Source: Streptomyces sp. TLI_105 (GTDB lineage: Bacteria; Actinomycetota; Actinomycetes; Streptomycetales; Streptomycetaceae). Taken from it: a DNA stretch of 64,000 nt. Location: the NCBI RefSeq assembly GCF_900105415.1, contig NZ_FNSM01000001.1:3324501-3388500 (forward strand), read 5' to 3'. The position numbers and the translations under genes were made by a program. Positions 39,463 to 46,618 of the stretch are shown here, in pieces; within the stretch, counting starts at the first letter, position 1, and each line of letters starts with the position of its first letter. Under the pieces are notes generated by a model. That model had not been told where the DNA came from and did not search any database. It saw nothing but the letters and a program-made list of their open reading frames with translations.

Positions 39463-39480
39463 GTTGCGTGCGCGCACGCT
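39463..39480 (+). promoter_or_regulatory. Operator-like site upstream of the tail operon
   Basis: GTTGCGTGCGCGCACGCT matches the third site of the XRE/whiB region (GTTGCGCGCTCGCACGCA) at 14 of 18 positions and contains the palindrome GCGTGC-gc-GCACGC. It is 173 bases before the first tail gene. The gap 39369-39652 holds no gene; a weak -35-like TTGCGT lies inside the site. Confidence 0.5.
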
Positions 39481-39652
39481 CTCTGTCACAGTTGGTGCAG
39501 CGGCGGAGCTGTGCCCGCGAGACGGGCCGCAGTCTCCGCCGTTCGCCGTCCGGGAGCGCTCCGCGCCCCCGCCCCCTTCCCCGCGTCGAGCGCCCCGGGC
39601 GGCCCCCCGCACCGCCCGTCCCGCCCTCCCCCTTCTCCCGAGGAGAACCGTC

Positions 39653-40060
39653 ATGACCACTCCCCCGAGTGCGTTCCCGGACGTCGAGAAGCTGGTCGTC
39701 GACGTCCTCAAGGCCGACCCGGCGCTGGCCGGCGTCACGGTCGCCGCCCAGGCGCCGGCCGGCTTCGACGGCACGCAGAACGCCGTCCTGGTGAACCGCC
39801 GCGGCGGCGCCTGGATCGGCGACCTGCACGTCGACAAGCCGCTGATCGAGTTCGAGGTGTACGGCCCGACCAAGACCGCGGCCCACGTCCTCGCCAACGC
39901 CGCCCGCAAGGCGCTGCTCGCCACCATCGGCAAGCAGCTCGGCGCCAACTTCGTCAGCGACGTCGAGGAGCAGGACGGGCCGCGCTGGATGCCCGACTAC
40001 CTCTACCGGGGCGCCAACCGCTACCTCTGCGTCATCCAGCTCTCGCTGAACGTCTTCTAG
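39653..40060 (+). CDS. Tail terminator-like protein
   Basis: This 135-residue protein has the length and layout of siphophage tail terminators (lambda gpU / HK97 gp10-like), which cap the tail tube: an N-terminal helix (FPDVEKLVVDVLKADPALAG), then beta strands with NAVLVNRRGGAWIGDLHVDK, and a helix TKTAAHVLANAARKALLATI. ATG at 39653 with GAGGAGAA upstream. It is first in the structural operon, directly before the tube gene, as in siphophages. The fold assignment is by position and pattern. Confidence 0.65.
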   Translation: MTTPPSAFPDVEKLVVDVLKADPALAGVTVAAQAPAGFDGTQNAVLVNRRGGAWIGDLHVDKPLIEFEVYGPTKTAAHVLANAARKALLATIGKQLGANFVSDVEEQDGPRWMPDYLYRGANRYLCVIQLSLNVF

Positions 40061-40082
40061 ACGCCCAGCGACCCACAGACCA

Positions 40083-40135
40083 GGCCTCGCCGTCCGGCGG
40101 GGCCTTTGCCGTACCCGGAGCCCTTCTCCGGGTAC
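40083..40135 (+). promoter_or_regulatory. Two hairpins between the tail terminator-like and tail tube genes
   Basis: 40083-40107: ggcctcgccg / cggcggggcc with a 2-nt loop and TTT after it, a short terminator. 40111-40135: gtacccgga / tccgggtac, a perfect 9-bp stem. Together they can attenuate readthrough or protect the tube mRNA 5' end. Confidence 0.6.
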
Positions 40136-40169
40136 GGGCAGCCCTCACAACCCAAGGAGAAACACCACC

Positions 40170-40781
40170 ATGGCAGGAAACAACTCCGCCGAGATCCGCG
40201 TCGCAGGCATCGGCAAGCTCTACGTCGCCGACGCCGGCACCTCCCTCCCCGCCACCTTCGGCACGGACTCCGCCGCCGACTGGTCCGGCGCGGGCTGGAA
40301 GGACCTCGGCTTCACCTCGGGCGACGGCGTCACGTTCTCGAAGAAGGACAAGCTGGAGGCCATCGACTCGTGGCAGTCGGTCTCCCCGGTCCACTACATC
40401 TACTCGAGCCGTGACCTGTCCCTGAAGTTCTCGCTGCTCCAGTTCAACGAGGACACGCTGCCGTTCTTCATGGGCGGCGACGCGGTGAAGGCGGAGCCGA
40501 CCCCGGCGGTCGACACCTACCGCTACGAGATCGCCGAGCGTCCGTTCGCCGACGTGCGCGCCCTCGGCCTGGAGTTCACCGACGTCAAGGCCGGTGGCAC
40601 GACCGCGGTGAAGTACCGCTTCATCATCCCGCGCGGCCAGGTCACCGCCACCGACGACATCAAGCTGGCCCGCAAGGCGGCCTCCCAGCTGGGCGTCACC
40701 TTCACCGCCATGTCGAAGGGCGACGGCAAGCCGCTGGCGACCTTCCTCATGAAGGACAGCCAGTACTCCGCGACCGTCTGA
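40170..40781 (+). CDS. Major tail (tube) protein-like
   Basis: This protein of 203 residues is rich in beta strands and polar residues, with family-like segments (NSAEIRVAGIGKLYVADAGT, DGVTFSKKDKLEAIDSWQSV, SVSPVHYIYSSRDLSLKFSL). It fits the major tail proteins of siphophages, which stack as hexameric rings into the tube. AAGGAG lies upstream of the ATG. Its place between the tail terminator and the chaperone pair is the standard one. No Ig-like extra domain is seen. Confidence 0.7.
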   Translation: MAGNNSAEIRVAGIGKLYVADAGTSLPATFGTDSAADWSGAGWKDLGFTSGDGVTFSKKDKLEAIDSWQSVSPVHYIYSSRDLSLKFSLLQFNEDTLPFFMGGDAVKAEPTPAVDTYRYEIAERPFADVRALGLEFTDVKAGGTTAVKYRFIIPRGQVTATDDIKLARKAASQLGVTFTAMSKGDGKPLATFLMKDSQYSATV

Positions 40782-40794
40782 TCCTTCTCCACCC

Positions 40795-40825
40795 GGGGCG
40801 GGACGGCGCACCGCCGTCCCGCCCC
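40795..40825 (+). terminator. Hairpin after the tail tube gene
   Basis: The arms ggggcgggacggcg and cgccgtcccgcccc form a perfect 14-bp stem with a 3-nt loop. No T-tract follows. It begins 14 nt after the tube stop and would favour high tube mRNA relative to the downstream chaperone. Confidence 0.65.
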
Positions 40826-40869
40826 ACCCCTCTCCTCCTCACCCACGCGAACAAGGAGTACGCATCACC

Positions 40870-41160
40870 ATGGCCCGTTTCGACGTCAACGCCGCCCGCG
40901 CCCAGCGCCTGGAGGCCCACGGCCGCACCTGGTCCTTCGAGCTGGACGGCGAGTCCTACACGCTTCCCACCGAGCTCTCCCGCAAGACCGCGAAGGCGCT
41001 GCGGAAGCTCGACGACAACGACGTGGACGGTCTGCTCGAACTCCTGATGGGTGAGGAGCAGTACGTCCGCTTCGAGGAGCACGACCTCACGATGCAGGAC
41101 ATCGCCGCGATCCTGGAGGCCTACGGCAAGGAGACCGGGCTCGGCCTGGGGGAAGACTGA
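40870..41160 (+). CDS. Tail assembly chaperone, short product (gpG-like)
   Basis: This protein has 96 residues (MARFDVNAARAQRLEAHGRT, FELDGESYTLPTELSRKTAK). It is small, acidic at the end and located between the tube and tape-measure genes, like the gpG-type chaperones that coat the tape measure during assembly. Its last codons run into a G5AA slippery sequence just before TGA, and an open frame continues in the -1 frame. Confidence 0.7.
   Translation: MARFDVNAARAQRLEAHGRTWSFELDGESYTLPTELSRKTAKALRKLDDNDVDGLLELLMGEEQYVRFEEHDLTMQDIAAILEAYGKETGLGLGED
41148..41154 (+). promoter_or_regulatory. Probable -1 frameshift site in the tail assembly chaperone pair
   Basis: The bases GGGGGAA lie 4-10 nt before the zero-frame TGA (41158-41160). 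In the zero frame the codons are ctg-ggg-gaa-gac-tga. After a -1 slip on ggg the ribosome reads gga-aga-ctg-agc and stays open to 41573. Lambda-type G/GT frameshifts use this geometry, and runs of G followed by AA are used in actinophages. Confidence 0.65.
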
Positions 41161-41573
41161 GCCTCGTCGAGTTCGTCGACGAACACGCCGAGGCCCTTGA
41201 AGCGGACCTGCTCCGCTACTACGCCACCGATCTTCTGGACTGGTACCGGGGCGAGCTCTCCAGCCGGCGCCTGATGGTCATGATCAAGCACCTTCCGGCG
41301 GACGGTGCCGTACAACGCGAGATCCACGGGGAGTCGGCGGAATGGTCGCTCACCGACCATCTCCTCGCCGCGACCGTGGACCATCTGGCCGTCTCCAACT
41401 GGATGTTCCAGTGCGTCAACACCGGTGAGGACGACGAGACCCCGGATCCGCCGAAGCCCGTTCCCCGTCCTGGCGTCACGGACGAGGACGGCGAGGAGCA
41501 GGGCGGGGATTCCGCGGAGGAGAGTGCCGATCCGGCGGTCTCCCCCTCGGCCCTCGCCCGCTTCTTCGGCTGA
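41151..41573 (+). CDS. Tail assembly chaperone, frameshift extension (gpT-like)
   Basis: This is the -1 frame continuation of the chaperone gene, 140 residues from the slip: VEFVDEHAEALEADLLRYYA, then TDLLDWYRGELSSRRLMVMI and KHLPADGAVQREIHG. The DLLDWYRGELSSRR...IKHLP pattern is typical of the T domain of actinophage tail chaperones. There is no good start codon with a ribosome-binding site near its beginning; the first ATG (about 41274) falls inside the conserved part. It is therefore made as a fusion with the upstream product. The tail is acidic and Pro/Asp-rich. Confidence 0.7.
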   Translation, partial: GRLSLVEFVDEHAEALEADLLRYYATDLLDWYRGELSSRRLMVMIKHLPADGAVQREIHGESAEWSLTDHLLAATVDHLAVSNWMFQCVNTGEDDETPDPPKPVPRPGVTDEDGEEQGGDSAEESADPAVSPSALARFFG

Positions 41574-41584
41574 CGCTCCCCCTT

Positions 41585-41628
41585 CGCCCCCGGACCCCGC
41601 TGCCGTCAGGAAGCGGGATCCGGGGGCG
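41585..41628. terminator. Bidirectional hairpin at the end of the chaperone pair
   Basis: The arms cgcccccgga (41585-41594) and tccgggggcg (41619-41628), with an inner ccccgct / agcggg stem, overlap the stop of the minus-strand gene. Confidence 0.65.
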
Positions 41629-42460
41629 CTTCCTGTGCTCGTTCGGCGGCCAGCTCCTCCTCCAGGGTCCTGGCCCGCTCGGAGAGCCGGCGGCCGCGCC
41701 GGTCGGGGGTCCCCCCGCCCTGGCCGGGCACGCCGCCGATCGGCGGCACGATCGGACGGCCGCCCTTGCCCCGGACGACCTTCCGCACCGACTGGGCGTT
41801 CCTGCGGGGGCGGCTCTCCTGGGAGCCCGCCCGCGCGTCCCCGTCGGACTCGGGCTCCGAGTCGGGCGCGGCTCCGTGTCCGGGGTCCGGTTCGCGGTCG
41901 GACGCGTGCTCCGGCTCGGGTCCGTACCCGGGCAGGGGCACGCGTTCGTACCCGGGCACGGGTACGGGCGCGGGCGCAGGCGCGGGCTCCGGCTCGTACG
42001 CCTCGTACTCCGGCTCGGGGCGCTGTTCGAACAGCTCGCGCTCCCGGCGGACGCGTTCCTCGGCCTTGACCACCGCGGCCGGGGGTTCCATGAGCCGGGC
42101 GAAGGGCAGCGGGATGACGCGGGCCCCGTCCGGGTGGGCGGCGGCGTCCGTGCGCCGCTGCGGGCGCCGTATGCCACGCGCGTCACCCTGGCCCTGCGCA
42201 TAGGCGTCGGCCACGCGCCGCTCGTACTCCCTGCGGATGCGGGGGAGTTCGTCGGAGACGGCCTCGGCCCAGCCGGCGGTGAACGCAGCGGTCTCGCGGC
42301 GGTCCATCTCGGCACGGGGCAGCACGACGAGGTCCTCCGGGGCGTACCCGGCGACGTGGACGAGTTCGGCGAGCCGTGCGAAGAGATGGGGCAGGTCGGG
42401 GTGGGATTCGAGCCAGTCGGTGACCTGCTCGCGCCGGTTACCTGCCGGCTCCGTGTCCAT
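41606..42460 (-). CDS. Hypothetical protein with Pro/Glu/Tyr-rich linker, inserted in the tail operon
   Basis: This 284-residue protein is on the strand opposite to the tail genes. Residues 1-120 are helical: VTDWLESHPDLPHLFARLAE, then AAFTAGWAEAVSDELPRIRR. The middle is low-complexity (PEPEYEAYEPEPAPAPAPV) and the C-terminus is basic then charged. The TAGWAEAV segment resembles YAAGWNDAL of the neighbour on the other side of the control region. No enzyme motif is seen. It could be a regulator or an accessory assembly factor. Confidence 0.6.
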   Translation of the reverse strand: MDTEPAGNRREQVTDWLESHPDLPHLFARLAELVHVAGYAPEDLVVLPRAEMDRRETAAFTAGWAEAVSDELPRIRREYERRVADAYAQGQGDARGIRRPQRRTDAAAHPDGARVIPLPFARLMEPPAAVVKAEERVRRERELFEQRPEPEYEAYEPEPAPAPAPVPVPGYERVPLPGYGPEPEHASDREPDPGHGAAPDSEPESDGDARAGSQESRPRRNAQSVRKVVRGKGGRPIVPPIGGVPGQGGGTPDRRGRRLSERARTLEEELAAERAQEAPPDPAS

Positions 42461-42763
42461 GCGTCAGCACTGCCTTCCAACCCCCTGGGGTCCCCACGCG
42501 CCCCTCGCGCCCCCGGCTCCCCGAATGAGTCAGGTCCGGGGAACGCGCCTTCCAGAGTACCCCGGTCGAACAGAAGCTCTGTTCGAGGACCAACCCCCAC
42601 GGGGAACTGGCAAGAAGACACGCCGTCAGACGTTTCCCGCTCGACAAATCCCGAACAGGTGCTCCAGACTCTGTTCGCACAGTAGTTCGATAACGTGGTG
42701 CCCCCGCCTCACTCCGCGGCGCCGCCACGCACGCACGGGCAAGTAACCGGAAGGCAGGCGTCC
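42461..42763. promoter_or_regulatory. Divergent control region with GAACAG/CTGTTC palindromes
   Basis: 42566-42586 is a 21-bp palindrome: TCGAACAG-aagct-CTGTTCGA, perfect 8-bp arms. The same 7-nt arms CGAACAG (42652-42658) and CTGTTCG (42671-42677) recur further right with 12 bases between. TACTCT (42554-42559, minus strand) next to the first palindrome is a possible -10 box for the left gene, and GATAAC (42689-42694) for the right gene. The spacing differs from the actinobacterial LexA box. Confidence 0.55.
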
Positions 42764-42976
42764 ATGACTCAGCAGGCCGAGGCATCCCGACCGCACATCC
42801 CGCTCCAGGACCGCCTCCGCCAGCTCCTCGACGGACCCCTCGCCCTCGACAAGAGAGCGTTGCTCGGCACGCTGTACGCCGAGGTCAGCCGCTACGAGAC
42901 CCTCGCGTACGCGGCGGGCTGGAACGACGCCCTCGCGACGATGCGCCACGGCTCCCGCCGGGACGCCGACGCCTAG
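42764..42976 (+). CDS. Small hypothetical protein
   Basis: This protein is 70 residues: SRPHIPLQDRLRQLLDGPLA, then LYAEVSRYETLAYAAGWNDA. It is helical and has no known domain. GGAAGG lies upstream of the ATG. It is divergently paired with 41606-42460 and shares a short AGW-type motif with it. A strong terminator follows. Confidence 0.6.
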   Translation: MTQQAEASRPHIPLQDRLRQLLDGPLALDKRALLGTLYAEVSRYETLAYAAGWNDALATMRHGSRRDADA

Positions 42977-43003
42977 CCGCCCGAACCGCCCGCCCCACGC
43001 ACG

Positions 43004-43039
43004 AGCCCCTGCCGAAGTTCCATGCCGGCAGGGGCTTTT
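43004..43039 (+). terminator. Rho-independent terminator before the tape-measure genes
   Basis: The arms agcccctgccg and cggcaggggct form a perfect 11-bp stem followed by TTTT. It lies between the small gene ending at 42976 and the gene starting at 43078. Confidence 0.8.
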
Positions 43040-43077
43040 CGGCGCTTGGCCGTCACCGGCCGGAAGCGGAGCAGAAC

Positions 43078-44076
43078 ATGGCAGAAGTAACGACCGAGGA
43101 ACTCTCGATCCAGATCGCCGGCCTCGGCCACAAACTCCGGATCGTGGACGGGGGCTGGCTGCCCTCGACCAACTGGCTCCGAGAGCACCTGATCGTCCCG
43201 GACTTCAAGACGAAGTTCGAGGAGATGTACCAGGAGCTCCACAAGGAGAAGTCGTCCGAGCTCCTGGAAGCCTTCGGGCTCGACGGCATCGGCGCCGCGG
43301 TCGAGAAGTTCCACGAGGGCCACGAGGCCAAGTGGGAGTACCTCGCGTCCGCCGTCGCGGGCATCGCCGTCCCGATGATCATCGGCGGCCTCGTCATCGC
43401 CTTCCGGAGGGTCATCCTCGAAGGCTTCCGGAAGGTGCAGATCGCCCTCACCGGCAAGGCCTTCGTCCTCAACGAGAACCAGAACGGATTCGATCGCCTC
43501 ACCAGGACCCAGATCCAGGAACGGGAGGCCAACGCCGGCGGCGGAATGGCCTCGATCCCCCAGGACGCGAACTTCGACGCCCTGCGCCGGCAGCTCGAGA
43601 CGCTCAACCCGCACCTCAGGGAGTTCAACACCCAGGCCGGCCCGTTCAAAACCGCGTTCCGCCAGATGCCGAAGGCCTCCGCGATGGTCAAGACGGCCGA
43701 CGGCATCACCAGGATCAAGACCGCCATCGCCGGCGCCGACCCCACCGACATCACCGCCCTCGCCAAGGCACTCGGCAAGCTCACCGGCGCCGTGAAGCAC
43801 CACGACCCGAAGAAGGTGCCGGACCCGCGCAAGATCGAGAAGCTCAACCTGGCCATGGCCGACGCCAACCCCGACACGATCACGGCCGTCGCCAAGGCGA
43901 CGGGCAAGCTCGCGAGCTCCCAGCGGCACTTCGATCCCAAGAAGCTCCCCAAGGCCCGTGGCCTGGAGTCGGCCGCCAGGTCCGCGGAGCGGCTCGCGGA
44001 CGCGGGCCGGGACGTGGCCCGGGCCTTCAACACCCTCAAGATCAAGGCCCAGGAGGCCGCCCAGGCCATGGCCTGA
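43078..44076 (+). CDS. Putative tail/tape-measure-associated protein with one membrane segment
   Basis: This 332-residue protein is mostly helical, with one strong membrane helix near residues 95-118 (SAVAGIAVPMIIGGLVIAF). The C-terminal part has two similar blocks, DPTDITALAKALGKLTGAVK and NPDTITAVAKATGKLASSQR, each followed by HxDPKK(V/L)P. It precedes the two tape-measure genes, so it is probably an N-terminal or accessory piece of a split tape measure. Function is by context only. Confidence 0.6.
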   Translation: MAEVTTEELSIQIAGLGHKLRIVDGGWLPSTNWLREHLIVPDFKTKFEEMYQELHKEKSSELLEAFGLDGIGAAVEKFHEGHEAKWEYLASAVAGIAVPMIIGGLVIAFRRVILEGFRKVQIALTGKAFVLNENQNGFDRLTRTQIQEREANAGGGMASIPQDANFDALRRQLETLNPHLREFNTQAGPFKTAFRQMPKASAMVKTADGITRIKTAIAGADPTDITALAKALGKLTGAVKHHDPKKVPDPRKIEKLNLAMADANPDTITAVAKATGKLASSQRHFDPKKLPKARGLESAARSAERLADAGRDVARAFNTLKIKAQEAAQAMA

Positions 44077-44105
44077 TCCCCATTCACCCCGGAAGGAGGT
44101 AACCC

Positions 44106-45308
44106 ATGTCTCTCACCAGCTCCATGAAGAAGGCGTCCGACTCCCTGCGCAACCTCAAGACGCAGGCCACCGGCGCCGCGACCTCGGTCAAGAAGGTCGG
44201 TGACGCCGGCGGTTCGGCGAACGGTCAGCTCAAGAACCTCAAGACCAACGCCCAGGGCTCCGGCACCCAGCTCAAGAACCTCAAGACCGCCTCGGACCAG
44301 GCCGAGAAGTCGATGACGAAGGCCGGCAGGACCGCCGAGTCGGCCGGCACGAAGATGGGCAAGTACGAGTCCGGCGCCGGCAAGGCCGCCAAGGGCCAGG
44401 ACAAGCTCAACAAGTCCATGAAGGGCAACTTCCTCGCCCGCCTGATCGAACTCTTCATGCCTCTCATCGAGAAGATCGTCGACATGGCGATGCAGTCGAA
44501 GACGATGCAGAAGATCCTGAAGAAGGCCTTCGACGCCATCAAGACCGTGATCAGCTCGGTCATGAAGGCCATCGGCCCGATCATGAAGAAGGCCGGCGAC
44601 CTGATCAAGACGGTCTGGAACGGCATCAAGAAGGCCGTCTCCACCGTCGTCAAGGCCGTCGCCACCGTCATCAAGACCTACGTCAACATCTGGAAGACGG
44701 TCATCACCACGGTGATGAAGGCGATCAAGACGGTCGTCGGCGCCGTCTGGAACGGCATCAAGGCCGTCATCACCCCGGTGGTGAACTGGATCAAGTCCGC
44801 GATCCCGAACGCCTTCACCGCCGTCAAGGACAAGATGTCCTCCATCTGGAACGGACTGAAGGACATCGCGTCCCGGGCGTTCGAGGGCATCAAGAGCGGC
44901 GTGTCCGGCCCGATCAACGCCGTCATCGGCCTGATCAACCGCATGATCAGGGCCGTCAACGGCGTCAAGGTCAGCGTCCCCGGCTGGGTGCCGCTCGTCG
45001 GCGGCAAGACCTTCGGCGTCAACATCCCCACCATCCCCATGCTCGCCACCGGCGGTGTCGTCATGCCCCGCAGCGGCGGCGTCCCGGCGATCCTCGCCGA
45101 GGCCGGCGAGGCCGAGGCCGTCCTGCCGCTGTCCAAGCTGGACCGGCTGCTCGCCCTCACCGCCCGGCGCGCCCGCATGACGGCGCAGCTGCAGTCGGGC
45201 GGGGGCGGCGGTGCGGGGCTGCACATCGAGCACTACCACGCGGCCCGTAACAGCGACCCGCAGTCCACGGCGGACGCGCTGATGTACCTGGCGAAGGCAC
45301 GCGGATGA
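44106..45308 (+). CDS. Short tape-measure protein, copy 1
   Basis: This 400-residue protein has a polar Lys/Ser/Thr-rich coiled N-terminus, a hydrophobic centre and repeated WNGIK/WNGLK units (VWNGIKKAV, VWNGIKAVI, IWNGLKDIA) typical of phage tape measures. The C-terminus FGVNIPTIPMLATGGVVMPR and GVPAILAEAGEAEAVLPLSK matches the end of tape-measure proteins. Tape measures set tail length at about 0.15 nm per residue, so this one alone would give a tail near 60 nm. It is far shorter than usual (800-1500 residues). Its stop overlaps the next start (ATGA). Confidence 0.75.
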   Translation: MSLTSSMKKASDSLRNLKTQATGAATSVKKVGDAGGSANGQLKNLKTNAQGSGTQLKNLKTASDQAEKSMTKAGRTAESAGTKMGKYESGAGKAAKGQDKLNKSMKGNFLARLIELFMPLIEKIVDMAMQSKTMQKILKKAFDAIKTVISSVMKAIGPIMKKAGDLIKTVWNGIKKAVSTVVKAVATVIKTYVNIWKTVITTVMKAIKTVVGAVWNGIKAVITPVVNWIKSAIPNAFTAVKDKMSSIWNGLKDIASRAFEGIKSGVSGPINAVIGLINRMIRAVNGVKVSVPGWVPLVGGKTFGVNIPTIPMLATGGVVMPRSGGVPAILAEAGEAEAVLPLSKLDRLLALTARRARMTAQLQSGGGGGAGLHIEHYHAARNSDPQSTADALMYLAKARG

Positions 45309-46552
45309 GTGCCGTCGCCTCCTTCCCGAACCCGTTCGCCGGTGCCCTGCCGGTGATGACCTCCCTCAAGCGGGGTCTCGGCCAGGCGGGCGACGGACTG
45401 AAGCGGCTCAGGGAGGACGCCCGGCGCGCGGCCGGCGGCATGGACGGGTTCACCGCCGGTCTGCGCGCCGCCGGCACCTCCGTGCGCGGCCTCGGGACCG
45501 GCGCGTCCGGCACCGCGGACTCCTTCCGCCGGATCCAGCGGTCCAGGGCCGCCACCGGCCTGACGAAGATGGGCACCGCCGCGGGCAAGGCGCGGACGGT
45601 CGCGGGGAAGCTCGGTCCCTCGGTCGGCGGCGTCCTCTCCATCCTGGCCCCGTTGCTGCCCATCACCGACACCGTCACCAAGCTGATGGACACCTTCGGC
45701 ACGGCCATGACCATCGCCTCCGTGGCCATGACCGGCGTCAACCTCGCCATGCGCGCCAACCCACTCGGCTTCCTCGTCGGCATCCTCGTACCCGTCGCCG
45801 CCTGGCTCATCGAGTACGCCATGCAGACCGAGACCGGCCAGAAGATCATGAAGCAGGTCTTCCAGGCGGCGCTGAAGGGCTTCCAGTCCGTCTGGAAGTT
45901 CCTCCAGCCGGTCATCAAGCTCATCGGACAGGCCGTCGGAACCTACTTCAAGGCCTACCTCACCCTGTTCACGACGGCGCTGAAGCTCATCGGTTCCGCC
46001 GTCAGCGGCATCTCCAGGGTCCGCTCCACCGTCACCTCCGCCAGCAACGCCCTGCGCGGCATCGCCTCGCGCACGATCGGCGGCATCAAGAACGCCGTCA
46101 AGCCGATCCTGTCCTTCATCACCGACAAGATCCCGGGCTTCTTCCGGCACGCCAAGGACGCGGTCGGCAAGGCCCTGCACGGCATGGGCGAGCTGATCAA
46201 GGGCGCCCTGACCGCCGTGCTCGGCGTCGTCAAGGGACCGATCAACGGCCTCATCGCCTTCGCCAACTGGATCATCGACGGGCTCAACAAGCTGAGCTTC
46301 GACTTCCTCGGCAAGCACTTCGGCGTCGACATCGACAAGATCCCGATGCTCGCCGAGGGCGGTGTCGTCTTCCCCGGCGCCGACAGCGCGCCGCGCATCG
46401 ACCCGCTCACCGTCCTGGAGCACCGGCGCGTCCCGGCCCTCGCCGAGGCTCCCCGGCAGCCCCACCGCATCGCGGAGTTCCACGAGGACCCGGGCGCCGG
46501 CCCCCGGTCGACCGCCGAGGACCTGCTCTTCCTCGTCGCCGCCCACGGCTGA
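45305..46552 (+). CDS. Short tape-measure protein, copy 2
   Basis: This 415-residue protein is a paralogue of the preceding gene. Shared parts: GPINGLIAFANWIIDGLN against GPINAVIGLINRMIRAVN; FGVDIDKIPMLAEGGVVFPG against FGVNIPTIPMLATGGVVMPR; and the C-terminal PRSTAEDLLFLVAAHG against PQSTADALMYLAKARG. The centre has membrane-like helices and AMRANPLGFLVGI, a common tape-measure motif. Translation is coupled to copy 1. Confidence 0.75.
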   Translation: MSAVASFPNPFAGALPVMTSLKRGLGQAGDGLKRLREDARRAAGGMDGFTAGLRAAGTSVRGLGTGASGTADSFRRIQRSRAATGLTKMGTAAGKARTVAGKLGPSVGGVLSILAPLLPITDTVTKLMDTFGTAMTIASVAMTGVNLAMRANPLGFLVGILVPVAAWLIEYAMQTETGQKIMKQVFQAALKGFQSVWKFLQPVIKLIGQAVGTYFKAYLTLFTTALKLIGSAVSGISRVRSTVTSASNALRGIASRTIGGIKNAVKPILSFITDKIPGFFRHAKDAVGKALHGMGELIKGALTAVLGVVKGPINGLIAFANWIIDGLNKLSFDFLGKHFGVDIDKIPMLAEGGVVFPGADSAPRIDPLTVLEHRRVPALAEAPRQPHRIAEFHEDPGAGPRSTAEDLLFLVAAHG

Positions 46553-46618
46553 AGCCCTCACCCGACCTCAGAAGCCTCAGAAGCCCGACAGCCCCCTCAG
46601 AAGTGAGGTGACGGCCCC

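Noticed and set aside
42566..42586. LexA/SOS box
   Set aside because: The actinobacterial LexA box is CGAAC-N4-GTTCG. Here the GAAC and GTTC halves are 9 bases apart in a larger perfect palindrome, so another regulator is more likely.
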